Source: Hydractinia symbiolongicarpus (lineage: Eukaryota > Cnidaria > Hydrozoa > Anthoathecata > Hydractiniidae). From it: a stretch of 64,000 bases of DNA. A program made the translations under genes and the position numbers. Location: assembly GCF_029227915.1 (NCBI RefSeq), contig NC_079886.1, forward strand, positions 14,069,001 to 14,133,000, in the 5' to 3' direction. This document shows positions 35,066-47,987 of this stretch, piece after piece. Below the pieces are notes generated by a model that was given only the letters and a program-made list of their open reading frames with translations, searched no databases and was not told where the DNA came from. Each line of letters starts with the position of its first letter. Position 1 is the first letter of the stretch.

Positions 35066-37050
35066 ATGGCCTTTTTCAGTCTAATAAAAACCTCGCACGT
35101 AAAACACGCGGTTTCACCTGCTTGCACCGGTTACCATTGGACTTGTCGTTCCAGTCTTAATGCGCTACCACGTCCCAAGTCGTTTTCATTAGCGCCGCTG
35201 CCTTACAACACTCTTAACTACGTGCACAGTCCTTTAAAGGCCGTAATATGGCCTTTTGCAGTCTAATAAAAACCTCGCACGTAAATCACGCGGTTTCACC
35301 TGTCTGCGCAGGGTACCATTGGACTAGTTCTTCCAGTCTCAATGCGGCACAACGTCCCAAGTCGTTTTCCTTAGCGCGGTGGCCTTAGACCACTCTTAAC
35401 TACGTGCACAGTCCTATAAAGACCGCAATACACCTTTTTGCAGTCCAATAAAGGCCGCACACATAAATCACGCGGTTTCAGCTGCCTGCACCGGTTACCA
35501 TTGGACTTGTCGTTCCAGTCTTAATGCGCTACCAAGTCCCAAGTCGTTTTCATTAGCGCCGCAGCCTTACAACATTCTTAACTGCGTGCACAGTCCTATA
35601 AAGGCTGCAATATGGCCTTTTGCAGTCTAATAAAGGCGTTGCACGTAAATTACGTGGTTTCACCTGTCTGCACAGGTTACCATTGGACTAGTCCTTCCAG
35701 TCTCAATGCGCTACAACGTTCCAAGTCGTTTTCATTAGCGCTGTTGCCTTAGAACATTCTTAACTACGTGCACAGTCATATAAAGGCTGTAATATGGCCT
35801 TTTGCAGTCTAATAAAAGCCTCACACGTAAATCACGTTGTTCCATCTGCCTGCGCAGGTTACCATTGGACTACTCCTTAAAGTCTCAATGCGCTACCACG
35901 TCCCAAGTCGTCTTCATTAGCACCGTTGCTTTACAACACTATTAACTACGTGCACAGTCCTATAAAGGCCGTAATATTGCCTTTTGCAGTATAAAAAAGA
36001 CGTCACACGTAAATCACGTGGTTTCACCTGTCTGCCCAGATTACCATTCGACTGTTCCTTCCAGTCTCGATGCACTTCAATGTTCCAAGTGGTTTTCCTT
36101 AGCGCCGTGGCCTTAGAACACTCTTAACTACGTGCACAGTCCTATAAAGACCGTAATATACCCTTTTGCAGTCCAATAAAAGCCTCACACGTAAATCACG
36201 TGGTTCCATCTGCCTGCGCAGTTTACCACTACACTATTCCTTCCAGTCTCAATGCGCTACAACGTTCCAAGTCGTTTTCATTAGCGCCGCTGCCTTACAA
36301 CAGTCTTAACTACGTACACAGTCCTATAAAGGCTGTAATATGGCCTTTTGCAGTCTAATAAAACCCTAGCACGTAAATCACGTGGTTTCACCTGTCTGCG
36401 CAGGTTACCATTGGACTAGTCCTTTCAGTCTCGATGCACTACAACGTCCCAAGTCGTTTTCATTAGCGCCGCTGCGTTACAACACTCCTAACTACGTGCA
36501 CTGTCCTATAAAGGCCGTAATATGGCCTTTTGCAGTCTAATAAAAACCTCGCACGTAAAACACGCGGTTTCACCTGTCTGCGCAGGTTACCATTGGACTA
36601 GTCCTTCCAGTCTCAATGCGCTACAACGTTCCAAGTCGTTTTCATTAGCGCTGTTGCCTTAGAACACTCTTAACTACGTGCACAGTCATATAAAGGCTGT
36701 AATATGGCCTTTTGCAGTCTAATAAAAGCCTCACACGTAAATCACGTTGGTCCATCTGCCTGTGCAGGTTACCATTGGACTGTTCCTTAAAGTCTCAATG
36801 CGCTACCACGTCCCAAGTCGTCTTCATTAGCGCCGTTGCTCTACAACAGTATTAACTACGTGCACAGTCCTATAAAGGCTGTAATATTGCCTTTTGCAGT
36901 ATTAAAAAGACGTCACACGTAAATCACGTGGTTTCACCTGTCTGCCCAGATTACCATTCGACTGTTCCTTCCAGTCTCGATGCACTTCAATGTTCCAAGT
37001 GGTTTTCCTTAGTGCCGTGGCCTTAGAACACTCTTAACTACGTGCACAGT
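35066..37050 (+). repeat. Mixed block, right part copied at 43,090-44,690
   Basis: It starts with the ATGGCCTTTTTCAGTC monomer also seen at 29,423 and 39,797. From about 35,450 to 37,050 the sequence recurs at about 43,090-44,690, offset 7,643 bp (42 monomers minus one base), with shared ACTACGTACACAG, CGCTGCGTTACAAC and CTCTACAACAGTATT markers. At 37,050 this copy switches to CAGTCCAATAAAAGG, while the other continues CAGTCCTATAAAG. Confidence 0.72.
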
Positions 37051-37503
37051 CCAATAAAAGGTGTAATGTAGCCTTTTGCAGTCTAATAAAGGCCTCACAC
37101 GTAAATCACGTGGTTCCATCTGCCTATGCACGTTACCATTGCACTATTCCTTCCAGTCTCAATGCACTACAACGTTCCAAGTGGTTTTCCTTAGCGCGGT
37201 GGCCTTAGACCACTCTTAACGACGTGCACAGTCCTATAAAGACCGAAATACACCTTTTTGCAGTCCAATAAAAGCCGCACACGAAAATCACGCTGTTTCA
37301 CCTGCCTGCACCGGTTACCATTGGACTTGTCCTTCCAGTCTTAATGCGTTACCACTCCCAAGTCGTTTTCATTAGCGCCGCTGCCTTACAACACTCTTAA
37401 CTACGTGCACAGTCCTTTAAAGGCCGTAATATGGCCTTTTGCAGTCTAATAAAAACCTCGCACGTAAATCACGCGGTTTCACCTGTCTGCGCAGGTTACC
37501 ATT
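37051..37503 (+). repeat. GTGTAATGTAG and GACCGAAATACACC monomers, one-base deletion at 37,354
   Basis: The subtype string here (GTGTAATGTAGCC, then CTTAACGACGTGCACAG, then GACCGAAATACACC) recurs near 44,890-45,110. ACCACTCCCAAG at about 37,351 lacks one base compared with ACCACGTCCCAAG. That accounts for the one-base change in phase between 35,066 and 37,795. Confidence 0.72.
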
Positions 37504-38595
37504 GGACTAGTTCTTCCAGTCTCAATGCGGCACAACGTCCCAAGTCGTTTTCCTTAGCGCGGTGGCCTTAGACCACTCTTAACTGAGTGCACAGTCCTAT
37601 AAAGACCGCAATACAGCTTTTTGCAGTCCAATAAAGGCCGCACACGTAAATCACGCGGTTTCAGCTGCCTGCACCGGTTACCATTGGACTTGTCGTTCCA
37701 GTCTTAATGCGCTACCACGTCCCAAGTCGGTTTCATTAGCGCCGCAGCCTTACAACATTCTTAACTACGTGCACAGTCCTATAAAGGCCGTAATATGGCC
37801 TTTTGCAGTCTAATAAAAACCTCGCACGTAAATCACGCGGTTTCATCTGTCTTCGCAGGTCACCATTGGAGTAGTCCTTCCAGTCTCAATGCGCTACAAC
37901 GTCCCAAGTCGTTTTCAACACCGCCGTTGCTTTACAACACTGTTAACTGCGTCCACAGTCCTTTAAAGGCCGTAATATGGCCTTTTGCAGTCTAATAAAG
38001 GCGTTGCACGTAAATCACGCGGTTTCACCTGTCTGCGCAGGTTACCATTGGACTAGTTCGTCCAGTCTCAATGCGGCACAACGTCCCAAGTTGTTTTCCT
38101 TAGCGCGGTGGCCTTAGACCACTCTTAACTGAGTGCACAGTCCGATAAAGACCGCAATACAGCTTTTTGCAGTCCAATAAAGGCCGCACACGTAAATCAC
38201 GCGGTTTCAGCTGCCTGCACCGGTTACCATTGGACTTGTCGTTCCAGTCTTAATGCGCTACCACGTCCCAAGTCGGTTTCATTAGCGCCGCAGCCTTACA
38301 ACATTCTTAACTACGTGCACAGTCCTATAAAGGCCGTAATATGGCCTTTTGCAGTCTAATAAAAACCTCGCACGTAAATCACGCGGTTTCATCTGTCTTC
38401 GCAGGTCACCATTGGAGTAGTCCTTCCAGTCTCAATGCGCTACAACGTCCCAAGTCGTTTTCAACACCGCCGTTGCTTTACAACACTGTTAACTGCGTCC
38501 ACAGTCCTTTAAAGGCCGTAATATGGCCTTTTGCAGTCTAATAAAAACCTCGCACGTAAATCACGCGGTTTCACCTGTCTGCGCAGGTTACCATT
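37504..38595 (+). repeat. Two copies of a 3-monomer (546-bp) tandem duplication
   Basis: The monomers at 37,795 and 38,341 are identical in the parts I compared. Rare markers repeat 546 bp apart: CTTAACTGAGTGCACAG (37,577 and 38,123), CAATACAGCTTTTTGC, CCAAGTCGGTTTC and GCGTCCACAGTCC. A private G for T in AGTCCGATAAAG marks the second copy. Confidence 0.8.
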
Positions 38596-39796
38596 GGACT
38601 AGTTCGTCCAGTCTCAATGCCGCACAACGTCCCAAGTTGTTTTCCTCAGCGCGGTGGCCTTAGACCACTCTTAACTACGTGCACAGTCCTATAAAGACCG
38701 CAATACACCTTTTTGCAGTCCAATAAAGGCCGCACACATAAATCACGCGGTTTCAGCTGCCTGCACCGGTTACCATTGGACTTGTCGTTCCAGTCTTAAT
38801 GCGCTACCACGTCCCAAGTCGTTTTCATTAGCGCCGCAGCCTTACAACATTCTTAACTGCGTGCACAGTCCTATAAAGGCTGCAATATGGCCTTTTGCAG
38901 TCTAATAAAGGCGTTGCACGTAAATTACGTGGTTTCACCTGTCTGCACAGGTTACCATTGGACTAGTCCTTCCAGTCTCAATGCGCTACAACGTTCCAAG
39001 TCGTTTTCATTAGCGCTGTTGCCTTAGAACATTCTTAACTACGTGCACAGTCATATAAAGGCTGTAATATGGCCTTTTGCAGTCTAATAAAAGCCTCACA
39101 CGTAAATCACGTTGTTCCATCTGCCTGCGCAGGTTACCATTGGACTAGTCCTTTCAGTCTCGATGCACTACAACGTCCCAAGTCGTTTTCATTAGCGCCG
39201 CTGCGTTATAACACTCCTAACTACGTGCACTGTCCTATAAAGGCCGTAATATGGCCTTTTGCAGTCTAATAAAAACCTCGCACGTAAAACACACGGTTTC
39301 ACCTGTCTGCGCAGGTTACCATTGGACTAGTCCTTCCAGTCTCAATGCGCTACAACGTTCCAAGTCGTTTTCATTAGCGCTGTTGCCTTAGAACACTCTT
39401 AACTACGTGCACAGTCATATAAAGGCTGTAATATGGCCTTTTGCAGTCTAATAAAAGCCTCACACGTAAATCACGTTGGTCCATCTGCCTGCGCAGGTTA
39501 CCATTGGACTAGTCCTTCCAGTCTGAATGCGTTACAACGTCTCAAGTCGTTATCATTAGCGCCGTTGCTTTACAACACTATTAACTGCGTGTACAGTCCT
39601 ATAAAGACCGTAACATACCCTTTTGCAGTCCATTAAAGGTCGCACACGTAAATCACGTGGTTTCACCTGCCTGCGCAGGTTACCATTGGACTGTTCCTTC
39701 CAGTCTCGATGCACTACAACGTCCCAAGTCGTTTTCATTAGCGCCGCTGCCTTACAACACTCCTAACTACGTGCACAGTCCTATAAAGGCCGTAAT
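38596..39796 (+). repeat. Single-copy arrangement of common monomer subtypes
   Basis: A run of monomers at 38,705, 38,887, 39,069, 39,251, 39,433, 39,615 and onward. It contains known subtypes in an order I did not match elsewhere as one unit. At about 39,145 and 39,505 the subtype changes inside a monomer at TACCATTGGACTAGTCC, the recurrent exchange point of the array. Confidence 0.6.
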
Positions 39797-41330
39797 ATGG
39801 CCTTTTTCAGTCTAATAAAAACCTCGCACGTAAAACACGCGGTTTCACCTGCCTGCACCGGTTACCATTGGACTTGTCGTTCCAGTCTTAATGCGCTACC
39901 ACGTCCCAAGTCGTTTTCATTAGCGCCGCTGCCTTACAACACTCTTAACTACGTGCACAGTCCTTTAAAGGCCGTAATATGGCCTTTTGCAGTCTAATAA
40001 AAACCTCGCACGTAAATCACGCGGTTTCACCTGTCTGCGCAGGTTACCATTGGACTAGTTCTTCCAGTCTCAATGCGGCACAACGTCCCAAGTCGTTTTC
40101 CTTAGCGCGGTGGCCTTAGACCACTCTTGACTACGTGCACAGTCCTATAAAGACCGCAATACACCTTTTTGCAGTCCAATAAAGGCCGCACACATAAATC
40201 ACGCGGTTTCAGCTGCCTGCACCGGTTACCATTGGTCTTGTCGTTCCAGTCTTAATGCGCTACCACGACCCAAGTCGTTTTCATTAGCGCCGCAGCCTTA
40301 CAACAATCTTAACTACGTGCACAGTCCTATAAAGGCCGTAATATGGTCTTTTGCAGTCTAATAAAAACCTCGCACGTAAATCACGCGGTTTCATCTGTCT
40401 TCGCAGGTCACCATTGGAGTAGTCCTTCCAGTCTCAATGCGCTACAACGTCCCAAGTCGTTTTCAATACCGCCGTTGCTTTACAACACTGTTAACTGCGT
40501 GCACAGTCCTATAAAGACTGCAATATGGCCTTTTGCAGTCTAATAAAGGCGTTGCACGTAAATTACGTGGTTTCACCTGTCTGCACAGGTTACCATTGGA
40601 CTAGTCCTTCCAGTCTCAATGCGCTACAACGTTCCAAGTCGTTTTCATTAGCGCTGTTGCCTTAGAACATTCTTAACTACGTGCACAGTCATATAAAGGC
40701 TGTAATATGGCCTTTTGCAGTCTAATAAAAGCCTCACACGTAAATCACGTTGTTCCATCTGGCTGCGCAGGTTACCATTGGACTACTCCTTAAAGTCTCA
40801 ATGGGCTACCACGTCCCAAGTCGTTTTCTTTAGCGACGCTGCCTTACAACACTCTTAACTACGTGCACAGTCCTTTAAAGGCCGTAATATGGCCTTTTGC
40901 AGTCTAATAAAAACCTCGCACGTAAATCACGCGGTTTCACCTGTCTGCGCAGGTTACCATTGGACTAGTTCGTCCAGTCTCAATGCGGCACAACGTCCCA
41001 AGTTGTTTTCCTCAGCGCGGTGGCCTTAGACCACTCTTAACTACGTGCACAGTCCTATAAAGACCGCAATACACCTTTTTGCAGTCCAATAAAGGCCGCA
41101 CACATAAATCACGCGGTTTCAGCTGCCTGCACCGGTTACCATTGGACTTGTCGTTCCAGTCTTAATGCGCTACCACGTCCTAAGTCGTTTTCATTAGCGC
41201 CGCAGCCTTTCAACATTCTTAACTGCGTGCACAGTCCTATAAAGGCTGCAATATGGCCTTTTGCAGTCTAATAAAGGCGTTGCACGTAAATTACGTGGTT
41301 TCACCTGTCTGCACAGGTTACCATTGGACT
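39797..41330 (+). repeat. Copy of the 29,423-31,000 block
   Basis: Offset 10,374 bp, 57 monomers exactly. It shares CTCTTGACTACG, CCATTGGTCTTG and the monomer with GGTCTTTTGCAG (29,969 and 40,343). It carries new changes such as CAATGGGCTACC at 40,800 and TTTAGCGACGC near 40,832, which mark its descendants downstream, and the perfect 9-bp hairpin at 40,515-40,541. Confidence 0.75.
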
Positions 41331-42240
41331 AGTCCTTCCAGTCTCAATGCGGCACAACGTCCCAAGTCGTTTTCCTTAGCGCGGTGGCCTTAGACCACTC
41401 TTGACTACGTGCACAGTCCTATAAAGACCGCAATACACCTTTTTGCAGTCCAATAAAGGCCGCACACATAAATCACGCGGTTTCAGCTGCCTGCACCGGT
41501 TACCATTGGTCTTGTCGTTCCAGTCTTAATGCGCTACCACGACCCAAGTCGTTTTCATTAGCGCCGCAGCCTTACAACAATCTTAACTACGTGCACAGTC
41601 CTATAAAGGCCGTAATATGGTCTTTTGCAGTCTAATAAAAACCTCGCACGTAAATCACGCGGTTTCATCTGTCTTCGCAGGTCACCATTGGAGTAGTCCT
41701 TCCAGTCTCAATGCGCTACAACGTCCCAAGTCGTTTTCAATACCGCCGTTGCTTTACAACACTGTTAACTGCGTGCACAGTCCTATAAAGACTGCAATAT
41801 GGCCTTTTGCAGTCTAATAAAGGCGTTGCACGTAAATTACGTGGTTTCACCTGTCTGCACAGGTTACCATTGGACTAGTCCTTCCAGTCTCAACGCGCTA
41901 CAACGTTCCAAGTCGTTTTCATTAGCGCTGTTGCCTTAGAACATTCTTAACTACGTGCACAGTCATATAAAGGCTGTAATATGGCCTTTTGCAGTCTAAT
42001 AAAAGCCTCACACGTAAATCACGTTGTTCCATCTGCCTGCGCAGGTTACCATTGGACTACTCCTTAAAGTCTCAATTGGCTACCACGTCCCAAGTCGTTT
42101 TCTTTAGCGACGCTGCCTTACAACACTCTTAACTACGTGCACAGTCCTTTAAAGGCCGTAATATGGCCTTTTGCAGTCTAATAAAAACCTCGCACGTAAA
42201 TCACGCGATTTCACCTGTCTGCGCAGGTTACCATTGGACT
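41331..42240 (+). repeat. 5-monomer (910-bp) tandem unit
   Basis: This unit repeats about 40,057-40,966 at an offset of 1,274 bp. It is followed at 42,241 by another copy starting at the same point, AGTCCTTCCAGTCTCAATGCGG. It contains CAATTGGCTACC at 42,073, one further mutation on top of the CAATGGGCTACC in the upstream copy. Confidence 0.78.
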
Positions 42241-42968
42241 AGTCCTTCCAGTCTCAATGCGGCACAACGTCCCAAGTCGTTTTCCTTAGCGCGGTGGCCT
42301 TAGACCACTCTTGACTACGTGCACAGTCCTATAAAGACCGCAATACACCTTTTTGCAGTCCAATAAAGGCCGCACACATAAATCACGCGGTTTCAGCTGT
42401 CTTCGCAGGTCACCATTGGAGTAGTCCTTCCAGTCTCAATGCGCTACAACGTCCCAAGTCGTTTTCAATACCGCCGTTGCTTTACAACACTGTTAACTGC
42501 GTGCACAGTCCTATAAAGACTGCAATATGGCCTTTTGCAGTCTAATAAAGGCGTTGCACGTAAATTACGTGGTTTCACCTGTCTGCACAGGTTACCATTG
42601 GACTAGTCCTTCCAGTCTCAATGCGCTACAACGTTCCAAGTCGTTTTCATTAGCGCTGTTGCCTTAGAACATTCTTAACTACGTGCACAGTCATATAAAG
42701 GCTGTAATATGGCCTTTTGCAGTCTAATAAAAGCCTCACACGTAAATCACGTTGTTCCATCTGCCTGCGCAGGTTACCATTGGACTACTCCTTAAAGTCT
42801 CAATTGGCTACCACGTCCCAAGTCGTTTTCTTTAGCGACGCTGCCTTACAACACTCTTAACTACGTGCACAGTCCTTTAAAGGCCGTAATATGGCCTTTT
42901 GCAGTCTAATAAAAACCTCGCACGTAAATCACGCGATTTCACCTGTCTGCGCAGGTTACCATTGGACT
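42241..42968 (+). repeat. 4-monomer (728-bp) copy of the preceding unit, one monomer deleted
   Basis: It begins like 41,331 but at about 42,398 CAGCTG joins directly to TCTTCGCAGGTCACC, where the preceding unit has 182 more bases. The result is a hybrid monomer made from two in-register neighbours. It keeps CAATTGGCTACC (42,801) and GCGATTTCACC, 728 bp after the same features upstream, and a perfect hairpin at 42,517-42,543. Confidence 0.78.
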
Positions 42969-45257
42969 AGTTCGTCCAGTCTCAATGCGGCACAACGTCC
43001 CAAGTTGTTTTCCTCAGCGCGGTGGCCTTAGACCACTCTTAACTACGTGCACAGTCCTATAAAGACCGCAATACACCTTTTTGCAGTCCAATAAAGGCCG
43101 CACACATAAATCACGCGGTTTCAGCTGCCTGCACCGGTTACCATTGGACTTGTCGTTCCAGTCTTAATGCGCTACCACGTCCTAAGTCGTTTTCATTAGC
43201 GCCGCAGCCTTTCAACATTCTTAACTGCGTGCACAGTCCTATAAAGGCTGCAATATGGCCTTTTGCAGTCTAATAAAGGCGTTGCACGTAAATTACGTGG
43301 TTTCACCTGTCTGCACAGGTTACCATTGGACTAGTCCTTCCAGTCTCAATGCGCTACAACGTTCCAAGTCGTTTTCATTAGCGCTGTTGCCTTAGAACAT
43401 TCTTAACTACGTGCACAGTCATATAAAGGCTGTAATATGGCCTTTTGCAGTCTAATAAAAGCCTCACACGTAAATCACGTTGTTCCATCTGCCTGCGCAG
43501 GTTACCATTGGACTACTCCTTAAAGTCTCAATGCGCTACCACGTCCCAAGTCGTCTTCATTAGCACCGTTGCTTTACAACACTATTAACTACGTGCACAG
43601 TCCTATAAAGGCCGTAATATTGCCTTTTGCAGTATAAAAAAGACGTCACACGTAAATCACGTGGTTTCACCTGTCTGCCCAGATTACCATTCGACTGTTC
43701 CTTCCAGTCTCGATGCACTTCAATGTTCCAAGTGGTTTTCCTTAGCGCCGTGGCCTTAGAACACTCTTAACTACGTGCACAGTCCTATAAAGACCGTAAT
43801 ATACCCTTTTGCAGTCCAATAAAAGCCTCACACGTAAATCACGTGGTTCCATCTGCCTGCGCAGTTTACCACTACACTATTCCTTCCAGTCTCAATGCGC
43901 TACAACGTTCCAAGTCGTTTTCATTAGCGCCGCTGCCTTACAACAGTCTTAACTACGTACACAGTCCTATAAAGGCTGTAATATGGCCTTTTGCAGTCTA
44001 ATAAAACCCTAGCACGTAAATCACGTGGTTTCACCTGTCTGCGCAGGTTACCATTGGACTAGTCCTTTCAGTCTCGATGCACTACAACGTCCCAAGTCGT
44101 TTTCATTAGCGCCGCTGCGTTACAACACTCCTAACTACGTGCACTGTCCTATAAAGGCCGTAATATGGCCTTTTGCAGTCTAATAAAAACCTCGCACGTA
44201 AAACACGCGGTTTCACCTGTCTGCGCAGGTTACCATTGGACTAGTCCTTCCAGTCTCAATGCGCTACAACGTTCCAAGTCGTTTTCATTAGCGCTGTTGC
44301 CTTAGAACACTCTTAACTACGTGCACAGTCATATAAAGGCTGTAATATGGCCTTTTGCAGTCTAATAAAAGCCTCACACGTAAATCACGTTGGTCCATCT
44401 GCCTGCGCAGGTTACCATTGGACTGTTCCTTAAAGTCTCAATGCGCTACCACGTCCCAAGTCGTCTTCATTAGCGCCGTTGCTCTACAACAGTATTAACT
44501 ACGTGCACAGTCCTATAAAGGCTGTAATATTGCCTTTTGCAGTATTAAAAAGACGTCACACGTAAATCACGTGGTTTCACCTGTCTGCCCAGATTACCAT
44601 TCGACTGTTCCTTCCAGTCTCGATGCACTTCAATGTTCCAAGTGGTTTTCCTTAGTGCCGTGGCCTTAGAACACTCTTAACTACGTGCACAGTCCTATAA
44701 AGACCGTAATATACCCTTTTGCAGTCCAATAAAAGGCCGCACACGTGAATCACGCGTTTTCAGCTGCCCGCGCAGGTTACCATTAGACTAGTCCTTCCAC
44801 TCTCAATGCACTACAACGTTCCAAGTGGTTTTCCTTAGCGCTGTTGCCTTAGAACTCTCTTAACTACGTGCACAGTCCAATAAAAGGTGTAATGTAGCCT
44901 TTTGCAGTCTAATAAAGGCCTCACACGTAAATCACGTGGTTCCATCTGCCTATGCACGTTACCATTGCACTATTCCTTCCAGTCTCAATGCACTACAACG
45001 TTCCAAGTGGTTTTCCTTAGCGCGGTGGCCTTAGACCACTCTTAACGACGTGCACAGTCCTATAAAGACCGAAATACACCTTTTTGCAGTCCAATAAAAG
45101 CCGCACACGTAAATCACGCTGTTTCACCTGCCTGCACCGGTTACCATTGGACTTGTCGTTCCAGTCTTAATGCGCTACCACGTCCCAAGTCGGTTTCATT
45201 AGCGCCGCAGCCTTACAACATTCTTAACTACGTGCACAGTCCTATAAAGGCCGTAAT
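42969..45257 (+). repeat. Mixed block, main part copied from the 35.4-37.0 kb type
   Basis: From about 43,090 to 44,690 it follows 35,450-37,050 at +7,643 bp. After that come monomers with AATAAAAGGCCGCACACGTG (one base longer, near 44,735), GTGTAATGTAGCC and GACCGAAATACACC. The last two recur at 37,051-37,300. Confidence 0.7.
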
Positions 45258-46167
45258 ATGGCCTTTTGCAGTCTAATAAAAACCTCGCACGTAAATCACG
45301 CGGTTTCATCTGTCTTCGCAGGTCACCATTGGAGTAGTCCTTCCAGTCTCAATGCGCTACAACGTCCCAAGTCGTTTTCAACACCGCCGTTGCTTTACAA
45401 CACTGTTAACTGCGTCCACAGTCCTATAAAGGCTGCAATAGGGCCTTTTGCAGTCTAATAAAGGCGTTGCACGTAAATTACGTGGTTCCATCTGCCTGTG
45501 CACGTTACCATTGCACTATTCCTTCCAGTCGCAATGCACTACAACGTTCCAAGTGGATTTCCTTAGCGCGGTGGCCTTAGACCACTCTTAACGACGTGCA
45601 CAGTCCTATAAAGACCGCAATACACCTTTTTGCAGTCTAATAAAAGCCTCACACGTAAATCAGGTTGTTCCATCTGCCTGCGCAGGTTACCATTGGACTA
45701 CTCCTTAAAGTCTCAATGCGCTACCACGTCCCAAGTCGTCTTCATTAGCACCGTTGCTTTACAACACTATTAACTACGTGCACAGTCCTTTAAAGGCCGT
45801 AATATGGCCTTTTGCAGTCTAATAAAAACCTCGCACGTAAATCACGCGGTTTCACCTGTCTGCGCAGGTTACCATTGGACTAGTTCTTCCAGTCTCAATG
45901 CGGCACAACGTCCCAAGTCGTTTTCCTTAGCGCGGTGGCCTTAGACCACTCTTAACTGCGTGCACAGTCCTATAAAGACCGCAATACAGCTTTTTGCAGT
46001 CCAATAAAGGCCGCACACGTAAATCACGCGGTTTCAGCTGCCTGCACCGGTTACCATTGGACTTGTCGTTCTAGTCTTAATGCGCTACCACGTCCCAAGT
46101 CGTTTTCATTAGCGCCGCAGCCTTACAACATTCTTAAGCACGTGCACAGTCCTATAAAGGCCGTAAT
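45258..46167 (+). repeat. 5-monomer (910-bp) unit preceding the 10-monomer HOR
   Basis: The monomer at 45,258 (TTTTCAACACCGCCG... then GGCTGCAATAGGGCC) is repeated at 46,168, 910 bp on. In between, monomers with CAGTCGCAATGC, AAATCAGGTTGTTCC and CAATACAGCTTTTTGC occur. Similar ones recur around 54,200-54,900. Confidence 0.72.
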
Positions 46168-47987
46168 ATGGCCTTTTGCAGTCTAATAAAAACCTCGCAC
46201 GTAAATCACGCGGTTTCATCTGTCTTCGCAGGTCACCATTGGAGTAGTCCTTCCAGTCTCAATGCGCTACAACGTCCCAAGTCGTTTTCAACACCGCCGA
46301 TGCTTTACAACACTGTTAACTGCGTGCACAGTCCTATAAAGGCTGCAATAGGGCCTTTTGCAGTCTAATAAAGGCGTTGCACGTAAATTACGTGGTTTCA
46401 CCTGTCTGCGCAGGTTACCATTGGACTAGTCCTTCCAGTCTCAATGTGCTACAACGTTCCAAGTCGTTTTCATTAGCTCTGTGGCCTTAGAACATTCTTA
46501 ACTACGTGCAAAGTCATATAAAGGCTGTAATATGGCCTTTTGCAGTCTAATAAAAGCCTCACACGTAAGTCACGTTGTTCCATCTGCCTGCGCAGGTTAG
46601 CATTGGACTACTCCTTAAAGTCTCAATGTGCTACCACGTCCCAAGTCGTCTTCATTAGCACCGTTGCTTTACAACACTATTAACTACGTGCACAGTCCTA
46701 TAAAGTCCGTAATATTGCCTTTTGCAGTATAAAAAAGACGTCACCCGTAAATCACGTGGTTTCACCTGTCTGCGCAGGTTACCATTGGACTATTCCTTAA
46801 AGTCTCAATGCGCTACCACGTCCCAAGTCGTCTTCATTAGCGCCGTTGCTCTACAACACTATTAACTACGTGCACAGTCCTATAAAGGCTGTAATATTGC
46901 CTTTTGCAGTATTAAAAAGACGTCACACGTAAATCACGTGGTTTCACCTGTCTGCCCAGATTACCATTCGACTGTTCCTTCCAGTCTCGATGCACTTCAA
47001 TGTTACAAGTGATTTTCCTTTGCGCTGTTGCCTTAGAACTCTCTTAACTACGTGCACAGTCCAATAAAAGGTGTAATGTAGCCTTTTGCAGTCTAATGAA
47101 GGCCTCACACGTAAATCACGTGGTTCCATCTACCTGTGCACGTTACCATTGCACTATACCTTCCAGTCTCAATGCGCTACAACGTCCCAAGTCGTTTTCA
47201 TTAGCGCCGCTACCTTACAACACTCTTAACTACGTGCACAGTCCAATAAAAGGTGTAATGTAGCCTTTTGCAGTCTAATAAAGGCCTCACACGTAAATCA
47301 CGTGGTTCCATCTACCTGTGCACGTTACCATTGCACTATACCTTCCAGTCTCAATGCACTACAACGTCCCAAGTCGTTTTCATTAGCGCCGCTACCTTAC
47401 AACACTCTTAACTACGTGCACAGTCCAATAAAAGGTGTAATGTAGCCTTTTGCAGTCTAATAAAAGCCTCACACGTAAATCAGGTTGTTCCATCTGCCTG
47501 CGCAGGTTACCATTGGACTACTCCTTAAAGTCTCAATGCGCTACCACGTCCCAAGTCGTCTTCATTAGCACCGTTGCTTTACAACACTATTAACTACGTG
47601 CACAGTCCTTTAAAGGCCGTAATATGGCCTTTTGCAGTCTAATAAAAACCTCGCACGTAAATCACGCGGTTTCACCTGTCTGCGCAGGTTACCATTGGAC
47701 TAGTTCTTCCAGCCTCAATGCGGCACAACGTCCCAAGTCGTTTTCCTTAGCGCGGTGGCCTTAGACCACTCTTAACTGCGTGCACAGTCCTATAAAGACC
47801 GCAATACAGCTTTTTGCAGTCCAATAAAGGCCGCACACGTAAATCACGCGGTTTCAGCTGCCTGCACCGGTTACCATTGGACTTGTCGTTCTAGTCTTAA
47901 TGCGCTACCACGTCCCAAGTCGTTTTCATTAGCGCCGCAGCCTTACAACATTCTTAAGCACGTGCACAGTCCTATAAAGGCCGTAAT
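46168..47987 (+). repeat. 10-monomer (1,820-bp) HOR unit, copy 1
   Basis: The order of monomer starts is: TTTTCAACACCGCCGATGC, GCAATAGGGCC, TGCAAAGTCATATAAAGG, two ATATTGCC monomers (the second carrying the CTTCAATGTTACAAGTG segment), three GTGTAATGTAGCC, CCTTTAAAGGCC and CAATACAGC. It returns at 47,988 with the same first monomer. Private markers CAACACCGCCGATGC, GGCTGCAATAGGGCC and TGCAAAGTCATA are confined to the 45-54 kb part of the window. Confidence 0.8.
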
